NCBI GenBank assembly: GCA_965198825.1
Contig: CBDAQB010000003.1
Location: 62,001 to 126,000, forward strand
Source of the DNA: BOG-908 sp965198825
GTDB taxonomy: Bacteria > Pseudomonadota > Alphaproteobacteria > Acetobacterales > Acetobacteraceae
Direction: 5' to 3'
DNA: 64,000 bases
Made by a program: the position numbers and the translations under genes. The notes below the pieces were generated by a model. It worked only from the letters and a program-made list of their open reading frames with translations, made no database searches and was not told the origin of the DNA. Position 1 is the stretch's first letter; each line of letters begins with the position of its first letter. Shown piece after piece: positions 1-9,152 of the stretch.

Positions 1-730
1 ACGGAAGGCTGGTGTCTTCGGCCGGACGAACGAAAAACTTCCACGCCGCACCTCTGGCGTTTCCGCTGCGACGGGCATGCTCGAGCATGCGCGGCGAGAG
101 ATCGATGCCGCAAATCTCGGCGTCCGGAAACACCTCCGACAATGCAACCGTGTAGTGCCCAGAAGACGCACCCATATCGAGGATGCGGGCATAATCGCGA
201 CGCGGCGCGTGGCGGGCCGCGTCACGCCGCTGCGCGAAGATGTCGCCTGGAAACATCTTAGCCAGCATCAGCTTGTGCAGCACCTCACCGTGCACATAGC
301 CGTTGAAGTCCGACGCGTCCCAGCCGCCGGAGGTGCGATGGAACTCAGTTTCCGACCAGTAGGCAGGCGGTTCGGCTGTACTGGCGTCCAACGTCGAGGC
401 GCCTTCATCGAGGCCGCGCAGGGCGGGTTCGATATCTCCTCGGATCTCGGCAAAAGCTTCATAGGCGACGGCCGCGTGGGATTTGGCGCGCCATTCGGAG
501 AGTAGCTGGTTGAGTTTGAAGGCAAGCGTTCCACCGACAGCTTCTGCCACGGCGGCATGGCGCGCTTCCATGTCCTCGGGCAACGCCTCGCCGGTTAGAC
601 CTGCCTGCCTAAGGGTCTCTTCGGTTTTTGCCATTAGGCGGTTGGAGGCCATACCAATTCCAGCCTGGAAGCTGATGGCGGCGCGACCGCGCTGGGCTAA
701 ATGCGGCGATGACATTGTTGGCATTTGCAT
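1..730 (-). CDS. SAM-dependent methyltransferase, 3' end cut by window edge
   Basis: A minus-strand reading frame is open from an ATG at 728-730 (Shine-Dalgarno AGGAGGG about 8 bases upstream) to the left edge, so the C-terminus is missing. The visible 243 residues hold an N-terminal helical region followed by a Rossmann SAM-binding motif (ILDMGASSGHYTVALSE) and a second acidic strand (ICGIDLSPRMLEHA), as in class I methyltransferases. The N-terminus (HLAQRGRAAISFQAG) and the WHxxxGxWD-like segment before the SAM domain resemble the methyltransferase at 1098-2228, so the two are paralogues. It is the last visible gene of a minus-strand run beginning at the TonB receptor. Substrate is unknown; the family modifies small molecules. 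Confidence 0.8.
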   Translation of the reverse strand, partial: MQMPTMSSPHLAQRGRAAISFQAGIGMASNRLMAKTEETLRQAGLTGEALPEDMEARHAAVAEAVGGTLAFKLNQLLSEWRAKSHAAVAYEAFAEIRGDIEPALRGLDEGASTLDASTAEPPAYWSETEFHRTSGGWDASDFNGYVHGEVLHKLMLAKMFPGDIFAQRRDAARHAPRRDYARILDMGASSGHYTVALSEVFPDAEICGIDLSPRMLEHARRSGNARGAAWKFFVRPAEDTSLP

Positions 731-768
731 GACCGAGCCCTCCTAATATTTCTTTTGACGATGTGCTG

Positions 769-1095
769 CTATGTAACGGGCGACGACACTGCGGCTGGCG
801 AGGCCTTTCCAAAGCCTGCGCGGGCAAGTATAGCTTCTACGCTGCGATCCGCCGCAGCCAGCGGAGCCCCAACGACGGCGGTGACCGCACGCTCGCGAAG
901 TATCGAGATTTCAGCCGCGACTTCCTGCGAAGGCACGTGGTCGTCGAGCTCGCCAGCGGCAATCAACCCACGCTCGATCATCAGATGTTCCAGGATCGCA
1001 AAACGGTCACGCAGGATCCAGTGTTCACTGAGTAGCGCCATCAGCATGCGGCCGAGATCATCCACATTACCATCAGCCAGATAGGTGTCCGCCAT
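769..1095 (-). CDS. small protein of unknown function between two methyltransferases
   Basis: This predicts a 108-residue protein starting at the ATG at 1093-1095, two bases after the stop of the upstream methyltransferase (TGACAATG), which implies translational coupling. An upstream in-frame extension would run into the methyltransferase and is unlikely. The sequence is mostly helical (residues about 9-50, LGRMLMALLSEHWILRDRF and LEHLMIERG) with no signal peptide or recognised motif. Its place between two paralogous methyltransferases suggests an accessory subunit or partner, but this is inference only. Confidence 0.6.
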   Translation of the reverse strand: MADTYLADGNVDDLGRMLMALLSEHWILRDRFAILEHLMIERGLIAAGELDDHVPSQEVAAEISILRERAVTAVVGAPLAAADRSVEAILARAGFGKASPAAVSSPVT

Positions 1096-1097
1096 TG

Positions 1098-2228
1098 TCA
1101 GGTTGGCTTGCTGGCGCGAGTGATCCAGGGATACGCATCCTGCCCCAAAGGATAGGATTCCACATTCGTGAATCCGACTTCGCGTAAGGTCTCGTCCCAA
1201 TTGGACAGGCAAGCGGCCGAGAAGAAAGGCTCGTTGCGATGTTTGGTGTCCCAATCGAGGATAGCCGCGTGAAATGGTGAAACAGCGCGGAACGGTGGCG
1301 GATCGCTGATCAGTATGTCGCCGCCGGGCTTTAGGATACGGAACATCTCCTCAAACAAGGCTACGTTCTCACGGGGGGGCAGTTCATGATGCAGGGCATA
1401 GGTGACGACCGCATCGAAGCTCGCGTCCGGCTCCCCGGTGTGTGTCGCGTCGCGTTGCTTGAGCGCGATCGGGATACCAAGGCGTTCCGCAACGCGATGG
1501 CCCATGCGCAAAAGAAGCGGAGAAAGATCGCAGCCATGCAGTTCGGCCTCGGGGAAAACTCGGTGAACTGTGGTCAGCGTCGTCGCCGAACCGCAGCCCG
1601 GCTCGTAGATGCGCTGATAGCTCGATTTCGGCAGTTGCTTGATGGTCTGGAGACGCTGGGCAATGATGTCGTCCCCAACACCCACCGCTGCGTAGCCGCC
1701 GTGCTTGAACACCAGCGGACCGATGCCGAAAGCGAAAACAGCGCCGTAGAGGTCATAGCCATCCCAACTACCCGGCTCGAGATGCCATTCGGTGGCGGTG
1801 TAATATTTCGGCATTGTGAGATCGGCGTCGAGTTCGAGGCTGCCTTGTGTCGGCGGGGTAGGAGGCTCCAGGAAATCTGCAAACGCCTCCCGGCGTTCCT
1901 CAACGGCTTGGATGCCTTGGCTAAAGGTCTCTTCGCAGACATAGCGCTGCAGGAACCTTTCCATCCGCCAGATCGGATCGCGCTCTACAACCAATGTGGT
2001 TTCGGCGACGACATGACGCATGTCGGACGGTGTTCCTGCGGCGGCATGCGCCTCAGCAAGCGACTTCGCCTCTGCAGTGCGTTCGAAATTACGGCGCGCT
2101 GTGGGCCGCAGATTGCTCGCGGCATATTTCTGAGTAGCACCCAGCAATTCTAGCCCCGCCCGGCCACGCTGAGCCAGACTCGCAGCCGGACGTACACTCG
2201 CCGGTGCATCAGACGTGAAGAATGTCAA
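1098..2228 (-). CDS. class I SAM-dependent methyltransferase
   Basis: This 376-residue protein probably starts at a TTG (2226-2228) because an AGGAGG lies six bases upstream and no ATG fits. The first ~190 residues form an N-terminal domain also present in the truncated paralogue at the window start (AQRGRAGLELLGA). The catalytic part has the SAM motif YEPGCGSATTLTT (about residue 205), the acidic loop LHGCDLSPLLLRMG, a motif IV-like stretch (FDAVVTYALHHELPP) and a post-motif ILKPGGDILISDPPP. The gene lies 78 bases after the TonB receptor and reads the same way, so co-transcription is likely. It presumably methylates an intermediate of the local pathway; the acceptor cannot be read from sequence. 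Confidence 0.85.
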   Translation of the reverse strand: MTFFTSDAPASVRPAASLAQRGRAGLELLGATQKYAASNLRPTARRNFERTAEAKSLAEAHAAAGTPSDMRHVVAETTLVVERDPIWRMERFLQRYVCEETFSQGIQAVEERREAFADFLEPPTPPTQGSLELDADLTMPKYYTATEWHLEPGSWDGYDLYGAVFAFGIGPLVFKHGGYAAVGVGDDIIAQRLQTIKQLPKSSYQRIYEPGCGSATTLTTVHRVFPEAELHGCDLSPLLLRMGHRVAERLGIPIALKQRDATHTGEPDASFDAVVTYALHHELPPRENVALFEEMFRILKPGGDILISDPPPFRAVSPFHAAILDWDTKHRNEPFFSAACLSNWDETLREVGFTNVESYPLGQDAYPWITRASKPT

Positions 2229-2305
2229 TACAGCCTCCTGCTCAGGGTATCCAAAACATTAGGTCAAGACAACAAAGATGCTTGCTCCGTCTCATCCCGC
2301 CTGTC

Positions 2306-4726
2306 TTAGAACTTGTAGGTGAACCTTGCTCCAAAGGTGCGCGGATTGGGCAAAAAAGCAAGTGCTGTCGGGCTCAAATTGTTATGAAGGTCGAAGTATC
2401 CGATCGCACTTTCGATTGTCCGATTGTCAAACGGGTTGTTGACAAAGGCCAAGATGGAGTAGCGGGCGTTTTCTACGCCGATCTGAATCCGCGGCTCCCA
2501 GAAAGCGCCAAGCTTGAACGTGTTGTAATCATTACCGTAACGCGCCGACTCATAATGTGCCGTGGCGTCGAAAAAGCCATTGAGTTGCTCCGTTACCGGA
2601 ACTTCGTAGCGAACATGAGCGGTGACGTTATGCGGCGGCACGCTAGGCACGTATTTGCCCCTGAAATTTCCGCCCACGTATTCCAGGTCGCTGCCTTGGG
2701 TGCTGAGATAGTCGCTGTAATACTCGTCGATGTGCGAGTAAGCAGCTTCGAGGACGAGAGACCTAATCGGGCGAAAAGCGACCTGCAGCTCCTCACCAAA
2801 CGCAGTGACTGCGCCGGCATTCGCCACGCCGACGAGCGGTGGGTTAACCGTAAGATTGCTGAAGGAGACCTGCTGGTCGCGATAGTCGTTGTAATAGAAA
2901 TCGGCATTGACCAGCAGCCGGTTGTTCAGCCAGCTGGTCTTATCGCCAATCTCGTACTCCCAGACCCGCTCCTGCTTGTAGGTCTGGCCGGTGAAATCGC
3001 CGCCTTCGATGTTGAGCAGGCTTAAACCAGCGGGTTTGGTGCCGTGTGAGATGTCGATGTAGATGTTCTGATTCTGGTTCAGCTCGTAATCGAGTGAAAA
3101 CTTCGGGTTGACGTAACGAGTGGCCACCGAGGCGCTGCTATACGTAATACCGAGCGGTATCCCGCCCGGCCCATAGGTGACGCCACCATTGTACTCGCTG
3201 ATGGCTGTCCGGCTTACGTTGGGCTTCGTCGCGTCGACATCCTCGTAGGCCAGCCGTATCTCAGCTGTGGCGTTTAGACGAGGAAGAATCTCGTAGCCTA
3301 CCGATCCGTAAAGGGAAGCATGGTAGGTGTCCCGCGTTATGTCGGTGAACGGGTTAATGGCGTTGTTCTGGGTCGGCGTTGAGCGGGCGTGCGGGTAGAG
3401 GAAGGTAAAGAAGCTAGGATCGATCGTATACTGCGTGTCATCGTCGAGTTTCGCGCCCTCGTAGAACAGGTAGGCGCCAGCAAGCCACTTGAAACGTTCA
3501 CCGGTCTGCGAGACCAGGCGGAATTCCTGCGATACCTGCGTCGTGTCATAGGTGAAATCTTGCAACTCGTTCTCGAAAGAGAACTGGAACGTCGGCTCTG
3601 GCTCTGCCGCCGCTTGGTAATCGGTGTCCTGCGTGAGGCGAGTGTGATTAGTCTGGAAGCCGGTGCGCGATTCGAACGCCGCCCAGCCGAGATCGTAGTC
3701 GATGCTGATGAATTGGCGCAGGGTTTGTTCGCGAGTGCCCGGGTAATTTGCCGTGTAGGCAACCTGCGACGGATTGGCATGAAGTGTGCCTAGGACGGCC
3801 GAAATGGCCGGTACGTCCGCTGTGGAGAGGCTGTCGTTCCTCACAAAACCGTCAGCGGCGATGTTGACGGCCGCATCCTGCTGCTGGTTTACGTGGTCGT
3901 ATTCGGTATAAATGCGAATGGTGAGATCATCGGTCGGATGGATTAGAAAATCCAAAGATCCGCCTTGCGTGTTGTGGCCGCCAAGCGCCTTGCCTGTGGT
4001 CGTGTTATTGTAAAAGCCGTTTTGCCCGTCATTCTCCAACGAGACTCGGGCCGCAATTTTGTCGTTGATCGCCTGACTGTAAGTCCCGAATACCTTATAG
4101 TCGCCATAATCGCCCACCTCGGTGGAGATCTCGGCACTCGGCTGATAAGTGGGTTTAGCAGTGATGTAGTTGATCGCGCCGCCGAAGGCATTGCGGCCAT
4201 AGAGCGCTGCTTGGGGGCCCTCCACCACTTCCACTCGGTCGAGGTTGAGCAGGTTGAGGTTCACCGGGAAGCCACCGCCCGCGGAGACGATCGATTCAGA
4301 AGTGGTGTCATAGCCGTCGATGAGCGTCGCGACGCTGGGGCGCCCGCGTTCGTCATAGAATCCGCGAATGGTGGGGCGGCTGTCCACCGAGGATATGCCT
4401 TCGTCGAAGGTGATACTGGGCGTAAGCCTCGCGATGTCCTCAAGCGACTTCACTCCCTGCTGAACCAGCTCTTTGTGACTGACAACTGCGACTGCAACAG
4501 GGATTTTCTGAAGCAACTCTGCCCGTTTGCGGCTGGTTACGACGATATTTTCCGGCCCGGCTCCTGTGGAGGCCGGAGCCGGCGGCTGGGAGGTGGCCTG
4601 CTGGGCCAAAGCGGTCGTTGCATTGCCAAACGTTGCAAGCATTGCTGTGCTGGCGAACAACCCAGCTTTCAAAAATCCGGTCCTTTGACAATCGGTCAGC
4701 CAAGATACTGTGAAACCGCTCCTCAT
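2306..4726 (-). CDS. TonB-dependent outer-membrane receptor
   Basis: About 806 residues from the ATG at 4724-4726, which has GGGAGGT upstream; an in-frame ATG 42 bases earlier lacks such a site. A signal peptide precedes an ALAQQA cleavage region. The plug domain follows (IPVAVAVVSHKELVQQGVKS, LEDIARLTPSITF, PTIRGF, VEVVEGPQAALYGRNAFGGAINYITAKP), then a 22-strand-type barrel ending in an aromatic residue (FGARFTYKF). These are the hallmarks of sphingomonad TonB receptors, which bring large or scarce substrates across the outer membrane. The position beside methyltransferases, an MFS transporter and a catabolic operon suggests it imports the substrate of that pathway. Confidence 0.93.
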   Translation of the reverse strand: MRSGFTVSWLTDCQRTGFLKAGLFASTAMLATFGNATTALAQQATSQPPAPASTGAGPENIVVTSRKRAELLQKIPVAVAVVSHKELVQQGVKSLEDIARLTPSITFDEGISSVDSRPTIRGFYDERGRPSVATLIDGYDTTSESIVSAGGGFPVNLNLLNLDRVEVVEGPQAALYGRNAFGGAINYITAKPTYQPSAEISTEVGDYGDYKVFGTYSQAINDKIAARVSLENDGQNGFYNNTTTGKALGGHNTQGGSLDFLIHPTDDLTIRIYTEYDHVNQQQDAAVNIAADGFVRNDSLSTADVPAISAVLGTLHANPSQVAYTANYPGTREQTLRQFISIDYDLGWAAFESRTGFQTNHTRLTQDTDYQAAAEPEPTFQFSFENELQDFTYDTTQVSQEFRLVSQTGERFKWLAGAYLFYEGAKLDDDTQYTIDPSFFTFLYPHARSTPTQNNAINPFTDITRDTYHASLYGSVGYEILPRLNATAEIRLAYEDVDATKPNVSRTAISEYNGGVTYGPGGIPLGITYSSASVATRYVNPKFSLDYELNQNQNIYIDISHGTKPAGLSLLNIEGGDFTGQTYKQERVWEYEIGDKTSWLNNRLLVNADFYYNDYRDQQVSFSNLTVNPPLVGVANAGAVTAFGEELQVAFRPIRSLVLEAAYSHIDEYYSDYLSTQGSDLEYVGGNFRGKYVPSVPPHNVTAHVRYEVPVTEQLNGFFDATAHYESARYGNDYNTFKLGAFWEPRIQIGVENARYSILAFVNNPFDNRTIESAIGYFDLHNNLSPTALAFLPNPRTFGARFTYKF

Positions 4727-4834
4727 GCGAACCTCCCGCGCCACTGAAACAAAGCGTGCGGCTGCCATCGTGTTGCCGCAATCGTTGCGCCTAGTTTAAT
4801 CGCTTTGTGGATAATTTTGCGCTCTGACGACTTC

Positions 4835-5205
4835 CTAGCCCCCGCCGAACAGCCGCCATTCCGCCGCGCGTCTAAGCCTGACATGCACGAGTTCGAAGCA
4901 CTCGTCGGCAAGCCCACCATCGGGGAGCCGCGTCCGATGCGTCGCATGGAAGATAAGTGCGGTGTGCCACCCACAGTGAAGTCGGCGAAGGTCGATTCGA
5001 GCATTTCGGCGATGTTGGTGGAAAATTGCGCGACCTGGCTGCGGAACGCGGCAACACCGACGGGGCGCGCCTGTGGTGGGGCCACGCAAGATGGGTCTCG
5101 GTGATTTGGCCGGCATAAGGCGACAGGTCGCCGCGGACCGATTAGATGTCGATCTCGCGCGTCCAAAGCAGTTAGTGCAGTTGCTCGGTTGCAGCGGACG
5201 CGGCG
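4835..5205 (-). pseudogene. decayed SnoaL-like (NTF2-fold) gene
   Basis: Translated in three minus-strand frames, this stretch matches the intact SnoaL-like protein at 15217-15639 along most of its length. One frame gives a segment like the intact LKPYLESAAGNFLAWPP region (SPYAGQITETHLAWPHHRR), preceded by an in-frame TAA. A second frame gives VGVAAFRSQVAQFSTNIAEM, corresponding to VSGLREVDAQLAVDNQEQL. A third gives THRTRLPDGGLADECFELVH and WRLFGGG, corresponding to THRTRRPDGTPVDEHFDVIH and WRVLGG. At least one nonsense codon and two frameshifts are needed, so it is inactive. It lies immediately after the MFS gene stop. Confidence 0.75.
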
Positions 5206-6645
5206 TCAGGCATCCTGCAGTGTTGCTGGCGCGGGTAGCGGCGCAGCGGCGCCCAGGGCTGGTTCGACCGGGAGAGGACCAGCGGCCAAGGCGCTTTCAT
5301 CCAGGTCGTAGAACAGCAGGATAGCCACGGCCGCGATCAGCAGGATGACGGGGATGACGCCAGCACCCGCGTAAAGCGCAGTGAGGGCGCTCGCTGGTTG
5401 CGTGGCGAGATGGCCGCTGACCGATGGCACGTAGCCTGAGGCAGTGAGATAAATTCCGAACAAGGCAGGCCCCGCAGCAAAGCCGGCCTTTTCCAGCACG
5501 GCATAGGCGCTGGCGTACATGCCTTCCCGCCGCAGGCCGGTGATGCGCCTGTCCCACTCGATCACGTCCGGATACATCGCGAAACTCATCAGGATGGCGC
5601 CTGCCGCGGCAGCCCCAGTAAAGGCGCCGCGCACCCAAAGAGTCCAAACCGGATCGCCCGGCGCCGCGAACAGCCAAGAGGCATTCGCGGCGGCGAACCC
5701 CAACAACGAAGCAATATAGGTCCAGCGCTTGCCGATGCGGCGGGACAGCTTCACCCACAGCACCATCACCAGGGCGCTGGTGACGTTCTGCGCCAGGGTG
5801 AAGACGATCTGTCCTTGGTAGCCGACCTTGAGCACCTCCAGCCGGAACAGCAGGGAGGTGCTGCTGAGACCTGAGATGGCGATGAACTGCAACGTCTTGG
5901 ACGACATCAGCAGCACAAACGGGCGGTTGGCTAGCATCGTGGTCACCGACTGCAGCGGCGGCACGCGAACGCGGGCGGCGCTAGGAGCATCCGGCAGCGT
6001 CGAAGGCAGACCGAAGCTACCGAGGAAGGTGAGGCCCATGGTGGCGCCGATCAGCAGCCCGCCAATCAGCCCCATCATGGCGTAGTTGAAGCCTGCCCCG
6101 CCGCTGCCGCGATTGATTATAATGGCCGCGCCGGTCAGCGCCAGCAACTGACCGATCGACGCAAAGAAGGCACGCCAAGAGAGCACGCGCGTTCGCTCGT
6201 GGTACCCGGCGATCGCCTCCGCCGGCATCGCCGTATAAGGCACGTTGAACAGCGAATACCCTGTGGAATAGGCGATTAATACGGCAGCCATGTAGGTGAA
6301 CAGCCAAGCGCCATGCAGCGCAGGCGGCGCGAAGATGGCAACGAAGGCGACCGTGGAAATCAGCGTTCCCGCCAGCAGATAAGGACGGCGGCGACCCCAA
6401 GCGGAGCGCGTGCGATCGCTGGCAATTCCGATCACCACGTCCGCGGCCACGTCGTAGAGCTTGGAAATCATCAGCAGCAGCCCGGCAGAGGCGGCAGATT
6501 GGCCGAGCACGGTAGTCATAAGCGCCGGAAAATAGACGACCACCGTGTTGAGCAGGATGGCGGTGCCCGTGGTGCCGAGGCCGAACGTCAGACACGTGCG
6601 AAGCGATGCCTTGGTGTCAGGCGCAACATTAGCGGAGTCGGTCAT
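5206..6645 (-). CDS. MFS transporter of the GPH (MelB-like) cation symporter family
   Basis: This 479-residue protein has about twelve hydrophobic segments and begins at an ATG preceded by AGGAGCG. The loop after the second helix reads IGIASDRTRSAWGRRRPYLL, the D-R-x5-GRRRP signature of glycoside-pentoside-hexuronide:cation symporters (MFS_2 type). It should sit in the inner membrane and import a substrate with a coupled cation. It is followed by the decayed SnoaL-like gene and preceded by the flavoprotein gene with about 90 bases between them, all reading leftward. The context suggests it carries the same compound that the TonB receptor brings into the periplasm. Confidence 0.88.
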   Translation of the reverse strand: MTDSANVAPDTKASLRTCLTFGLGTTGTAILLNTVVVYFPALMTTVLGQSAASAGLLLMISKLYDVAADVVIGIASDRTRSAWGRRRPYLLAGTLISTVAFVAIFAPPALHGAWLFTYMAAVLIAYSTGYSLFNVPYTAMPAEAIAGYHERTRVLSWRAFFASIGQLLALTGAAIIINRGSGGAGFNYAMMGLIGGLLIGATMGLTFLGSFGLPSTLPDAPSAARVRVPPLQSVTTMLANRPFVLLMSSKTLQFIAISGLSSTSLLFRLEVLKVGYQGQIVFTLAQNVTSALVMVLWVKLSRRIGKRWTYIASLLGFAAANASWLFAAPGDPVWTLWVRGAFTGAAAAGAILMSFAMYPDVIEWDRRITGLRREGMYASAYAVLEKAGFAAGPALFGIYLTASGYVPSVSGHLATQPASALTALYAGAGVIPVILLIAAVAILLFYDLDESALAAGPLPVEPALGAAAPLPAPATLQDA

Positions 6646-6738
6646 CCGGCGCTCCTATCGGAACGATAGCCTGCCTACAGCTGACCGTCCCTACAACCAG
6701 AACAGCGAGTTTATCCACCTGGCGAGTGAGGGAAGTCG

Positions 6739-8121
6739 TCAAAACTCTGTGCCGCTCGCCGTGCACCCGGCAACAGCACCCAGAACGACCGCGCTCAACA
6801 GTCCATTGCCGGACAGATACCCGCTCGCCTGGCTGCCTGAAACGCCGCAGGCGGCTCCTCCGGCAGCGAGCAGGTTGGGCAGTGGCGTGCCGGTCGGTCG
6901 CAGCACGCGAGCCATCGTATCAACTAACAGGCCGCCTTGCGTGTGGAACAAGGCCCCGGTCACGCGCACTGCGCAAAATGGGGAGGCCAATGGCGGCGTG
7001 AGAGAGAAATCGCGGCCGAACGGGTCCGGGGCGCTGCCGCTCGTCTGTGCCACCGCGCAATGGAGGGCGTCCGGCGGCACGTGCATGCGGGAGGCCAGAC
7101 TCTCCAGGTCGGCGTCGTGCAGGATCGCGCCTTGCGCCTCGGCCTGGCGGAAATCCTCGAACTGTGCGGCGATGCCGGCAATGCGCGCGTCGAACACCGT
7201 CCAGGCGACGCTGCCCGGCTGCCGCAGAACCACAGCCGCCTGTTCGGAATAGCCCTGCATTTCATTGCTGAAGCGTTCTCCATGCTGATTCACCTGCACA
7301 CCGCCTGCCGTAATGGTGGCCCAACTGATCAGGATACCGAACGGATGGGCGACGGAGCCGTGTCCCTGGTGGCCGCTGAGGTGGCGCGAAGCTGCGCCGA
7401 GTGCTGTGCCCCAAAGCAACGCGTCCCCCTGATTGCCGGGGTGCCCGAAATAGAGGGCACCCATCAATTCCGGCACGTGACTGGCGACCAAGCCGGAGTT
7501 GCCGCCGTAGCCGTTGCAGGCAAGCACCAGCCAGTCGCAGCTGACGCTCTCCTGCGTGCCGTTTGGCCTGCGGTAGCCCACGCCGGCGATGTGACTGTCG
7601 GGTCCAGCAAATAGCTGAGTGGCATGGGCGTCGCAGAGGATGTCGATGCCAGCGGCCTCGGCGGCGGTCCTGAGCTGGTCCATCAACTCGGCACCGTGGC
7701 GGCGCTTCAGGCCGTGCATGCGGTAGGCTGAATGGCCCGGATAGGTGAAATCGGTGATTACGGAGAACGCCAGACCATGCCTGTCGGCGAGCCATTCCAG
7801 CACTGGGCCGCTGCGACGGCTGAAGAGATCGACCATCATGGGGTCGGGCTCGCCATGCGCCTTGGCCATGATGTCGTCCGCGAAGCGAGCCGGGCTGTCC
7901 CCTATCCCGTGCTCCCGCTGCCAGCGCGTGCCGGCGGCCGGCACCAGGCCCGCGGACAGGGCAGTGGACCCGCTTGGCGTGCGGTCGCGTTCCAGTATCA
8001 GGACCTCCGCGCCCCCTTCGCGTGCGGCCAGGGCAGCAATCAGGCCAGCGGCCCCACCGCCCACGATGACGATAGGCACGTGAAGCTCGGCCTTGATGGC
8101 ATGGGCAGGCTCGATGCTCAT
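6739..8121 (-). CDS. FAD-dependent oxidoreductase, fumarate reductase/ketosteroid dehydrogenase-like
   Basis: About 460 residues from the ATG at 8119-8121. The open frame extends further upstream into the preceding gene, but this start places the dinucleotide-binding fold near the N-terminus. The FAD motif is VPIVIVGGGAAGLIAALAA, followed by an acidic strand end (VLILERDR). The C-terminal end has the typical FAD_binding_2 pattern: TQGGLLVD, then LLAAGGAACG and a GYLSGNGL segment. The family removes or adds hydrogen across a C-C bond next to a carbonyl, or oxidises hydroxy acids. No covalent-FAD histidine motif is evident. It reads in the same direction as the neighbouring racemase-like and MFS genes. 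Confidence 0.85.
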   Translation of the reverse strand: MSIEPAHAIKAELHVPIVIVGGGAAGLIAALAAREGGAEVLILERDRTPSGSTALSAGLVPAAGTRWQREHGIGDSPARFADDIMAKAHGEPDPMMVDLFSRRSGPVLEWLADRHGLAFSVITDFTYPGHSAYRMHGLKRRHGAELMDQLRTAAEAAGIDILCDAHATQLFAGPDSHIAGVGYRRPNGTQESVSCDWLVLACNGYGGNSGLVASHVPELMGALYFGHPGNQGDALLWGTALGAASRHLSGHQGHGSVAHPFGILISWATITAGGVQVNQHGERFSNEMQGYSEQAAVVLRQPGSVAWTVFDARIAGIAAQFEDFRQAEAQGAILHDADLESLASRMHVPPDALHCAVAQTSGSAPDPFGRDFSLTPPLASPFCAVRVTGALFHTQGGLLVDTMARVLRPTGTPLPNLLAAGGAACGVSGSQASGYLSGNGLLSAVVLGAVAGCTASGTEF

Positions 8122-8161
8122 GCGCGTGCGATGCCTCGGCCCGGCCTGAAACACGCCCGTG

Positions 8162-8914
8162 TCACAGCAGGAGCCTGCCAAAACCGGGAATTTTGTCGTC
8201 GATGCCACATGCCCGCAAAGCGTGCCAGTAGGTGGCCGTATTGATCGCCACGACGGGCTTGCCGAGCCAAAGCTCGGCTGCTGCGGCAAGACGCACCATG
8301 CTGAGGTTGGTGCCGACCTGGACGATGGCGTCCACATCCGTGCCGTCCAGCGCCGCGATGGTTTGGCAAATCTGACCGTCCTCTATCTCGGCGATGGCGG
8401 TCCAGGTCGGGCAGCGCAGGCAGGATTCCCGAACGACGCAAAAGCCGCTTTCCTCGAAGTAACGGCGGACCTCGGCATTGGCCACAGGGTAGTAGGGCGA
8501 AAAGAAGGCGATTCGGCTGACCCCGCCCAGCGCGCGCAGGGCGGCAGCGACCGCATGACTGCCAATGGTTACGCCAAGGCCGCTTTCCCGTTCAATTTCG
8601 GCCTGGAACGCACCCGCACCAGCGACGCCGCCGAAGAAAGTTACAGCCGACATGCCCATAACCAGATGGCCGGGCGCGCAGGTCAGCACGCTCCTTACGG
8701 CATCCAGCGTGTTGGCGCCGATCAGCCTGGCGCCAGCCATGAAGCTTTCGTCGCTGAGCGCCCGAGTGTTTGGCGTGAATATCCGGCTGTAGTGGTTGGT
8801 AACGCCCGCAGGGCGCATGTCGTCGAAGTCCGGCTGGACGATCGTGTTCGTCGATGGCCCAAGAACACCGAACTTCGCACGCCATCCAAGCCTGTCCTTG
8901 GCAGAGGCCTTCAT
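8162..8914 (-). CDS. arylmalonate decarboxylase / Asp-Glu racemase superfamily protein
   Basis: About 250 residues from the ATG at 8912-8914, the usual length for this family; an in-frame GTG 120 bases upstream would add an atypical extension. It opens with FGVLGPSTNTIVQPDFDDM, typical of maleate isomerases and arylmalonate decarboxylases, and ends with PGFGRLLL. The first active-site position lies in VMGMSAVTFFGG and has Gly where racemases have Cys (decarboxylases also have Gly). The second site, normally LSCxxL or SCTNL, reads VQVGTNLSMV, so the expected catalytic Cys appears to be Gly. Function may therefore differ from both enzymes. It is the first gene of the minus-strand arm from the divergent promoter region. 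Confidence 0.75.
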   Translation of the reverse strand: MKASAKDRLGWRAKFGVLGPSTNTIVQPDFDDMRPAGVTNHYSRIFTPNTRALSDESFMAGARLIGANTLDAVRSVLTCAPGHLVMGMSAVTFFGGVAGAGAFQAEIERESGLGVTIGSHAVAAALRALGGVSRIAFFSPYYPVANAEVRRYFEESGFCVVRESCLRCPTWTAIAEIEDGQICQTIAALDGTDVDAIVQVGTNLSMVRLAAAAELWLGKPVVAINTATYWHALRACGIDDKIPGFGRLLL

Positions 8915-9152
8915 CCAAGCTGCCCGGCTACCGCGTCGTTGTTGTTGTCGGTCGGCGAGGAGAGCCGCAAGTTTGCAATCCAGTTCCAGGAGCCACGGAG
9001 CGAACAGTGTCGAAACATGCCACCGTTGCCCCACTCAAAGGAACGGCTTTTTCCCGGCTCCTCGCTACGTGGATATTTGCGAGAATGTCAGCTCAGTCGA
9101 CGCGTTCTACACTAATCATGCACAGCGGACCATTTCACCGCTCAGGGACAGC
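8915..9152. promoter_or_regulatory. divergent promoter region between the two catabolic arms
   Basis: The 238 bases between the racemase-like gene (minus) and the aldehyde dehydrogenase gene (plus) contain no convincing gene. Both arms must be transcribed from here or from within the neighbouring coding ends, so regulatory sites for the pathway are expected. No clear palindromic operator or consensus -35/-10 pair could be picked by eye, and no regulator gene adjoins it. Confidence 0.45.

Noticed and set aside
2222..3025. Long plus-strand frame opposite the TonB receptor
   Set aside because: It is the antisense of a clearly conserved receptor gene and has no family signature.
8796..9152. N-terminal extension of the aldehyde dehydrogenase frame
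   Set aside because: It overlaps the divergent gene and is not protein-like; the ATG at 9153 gives the normal family length.
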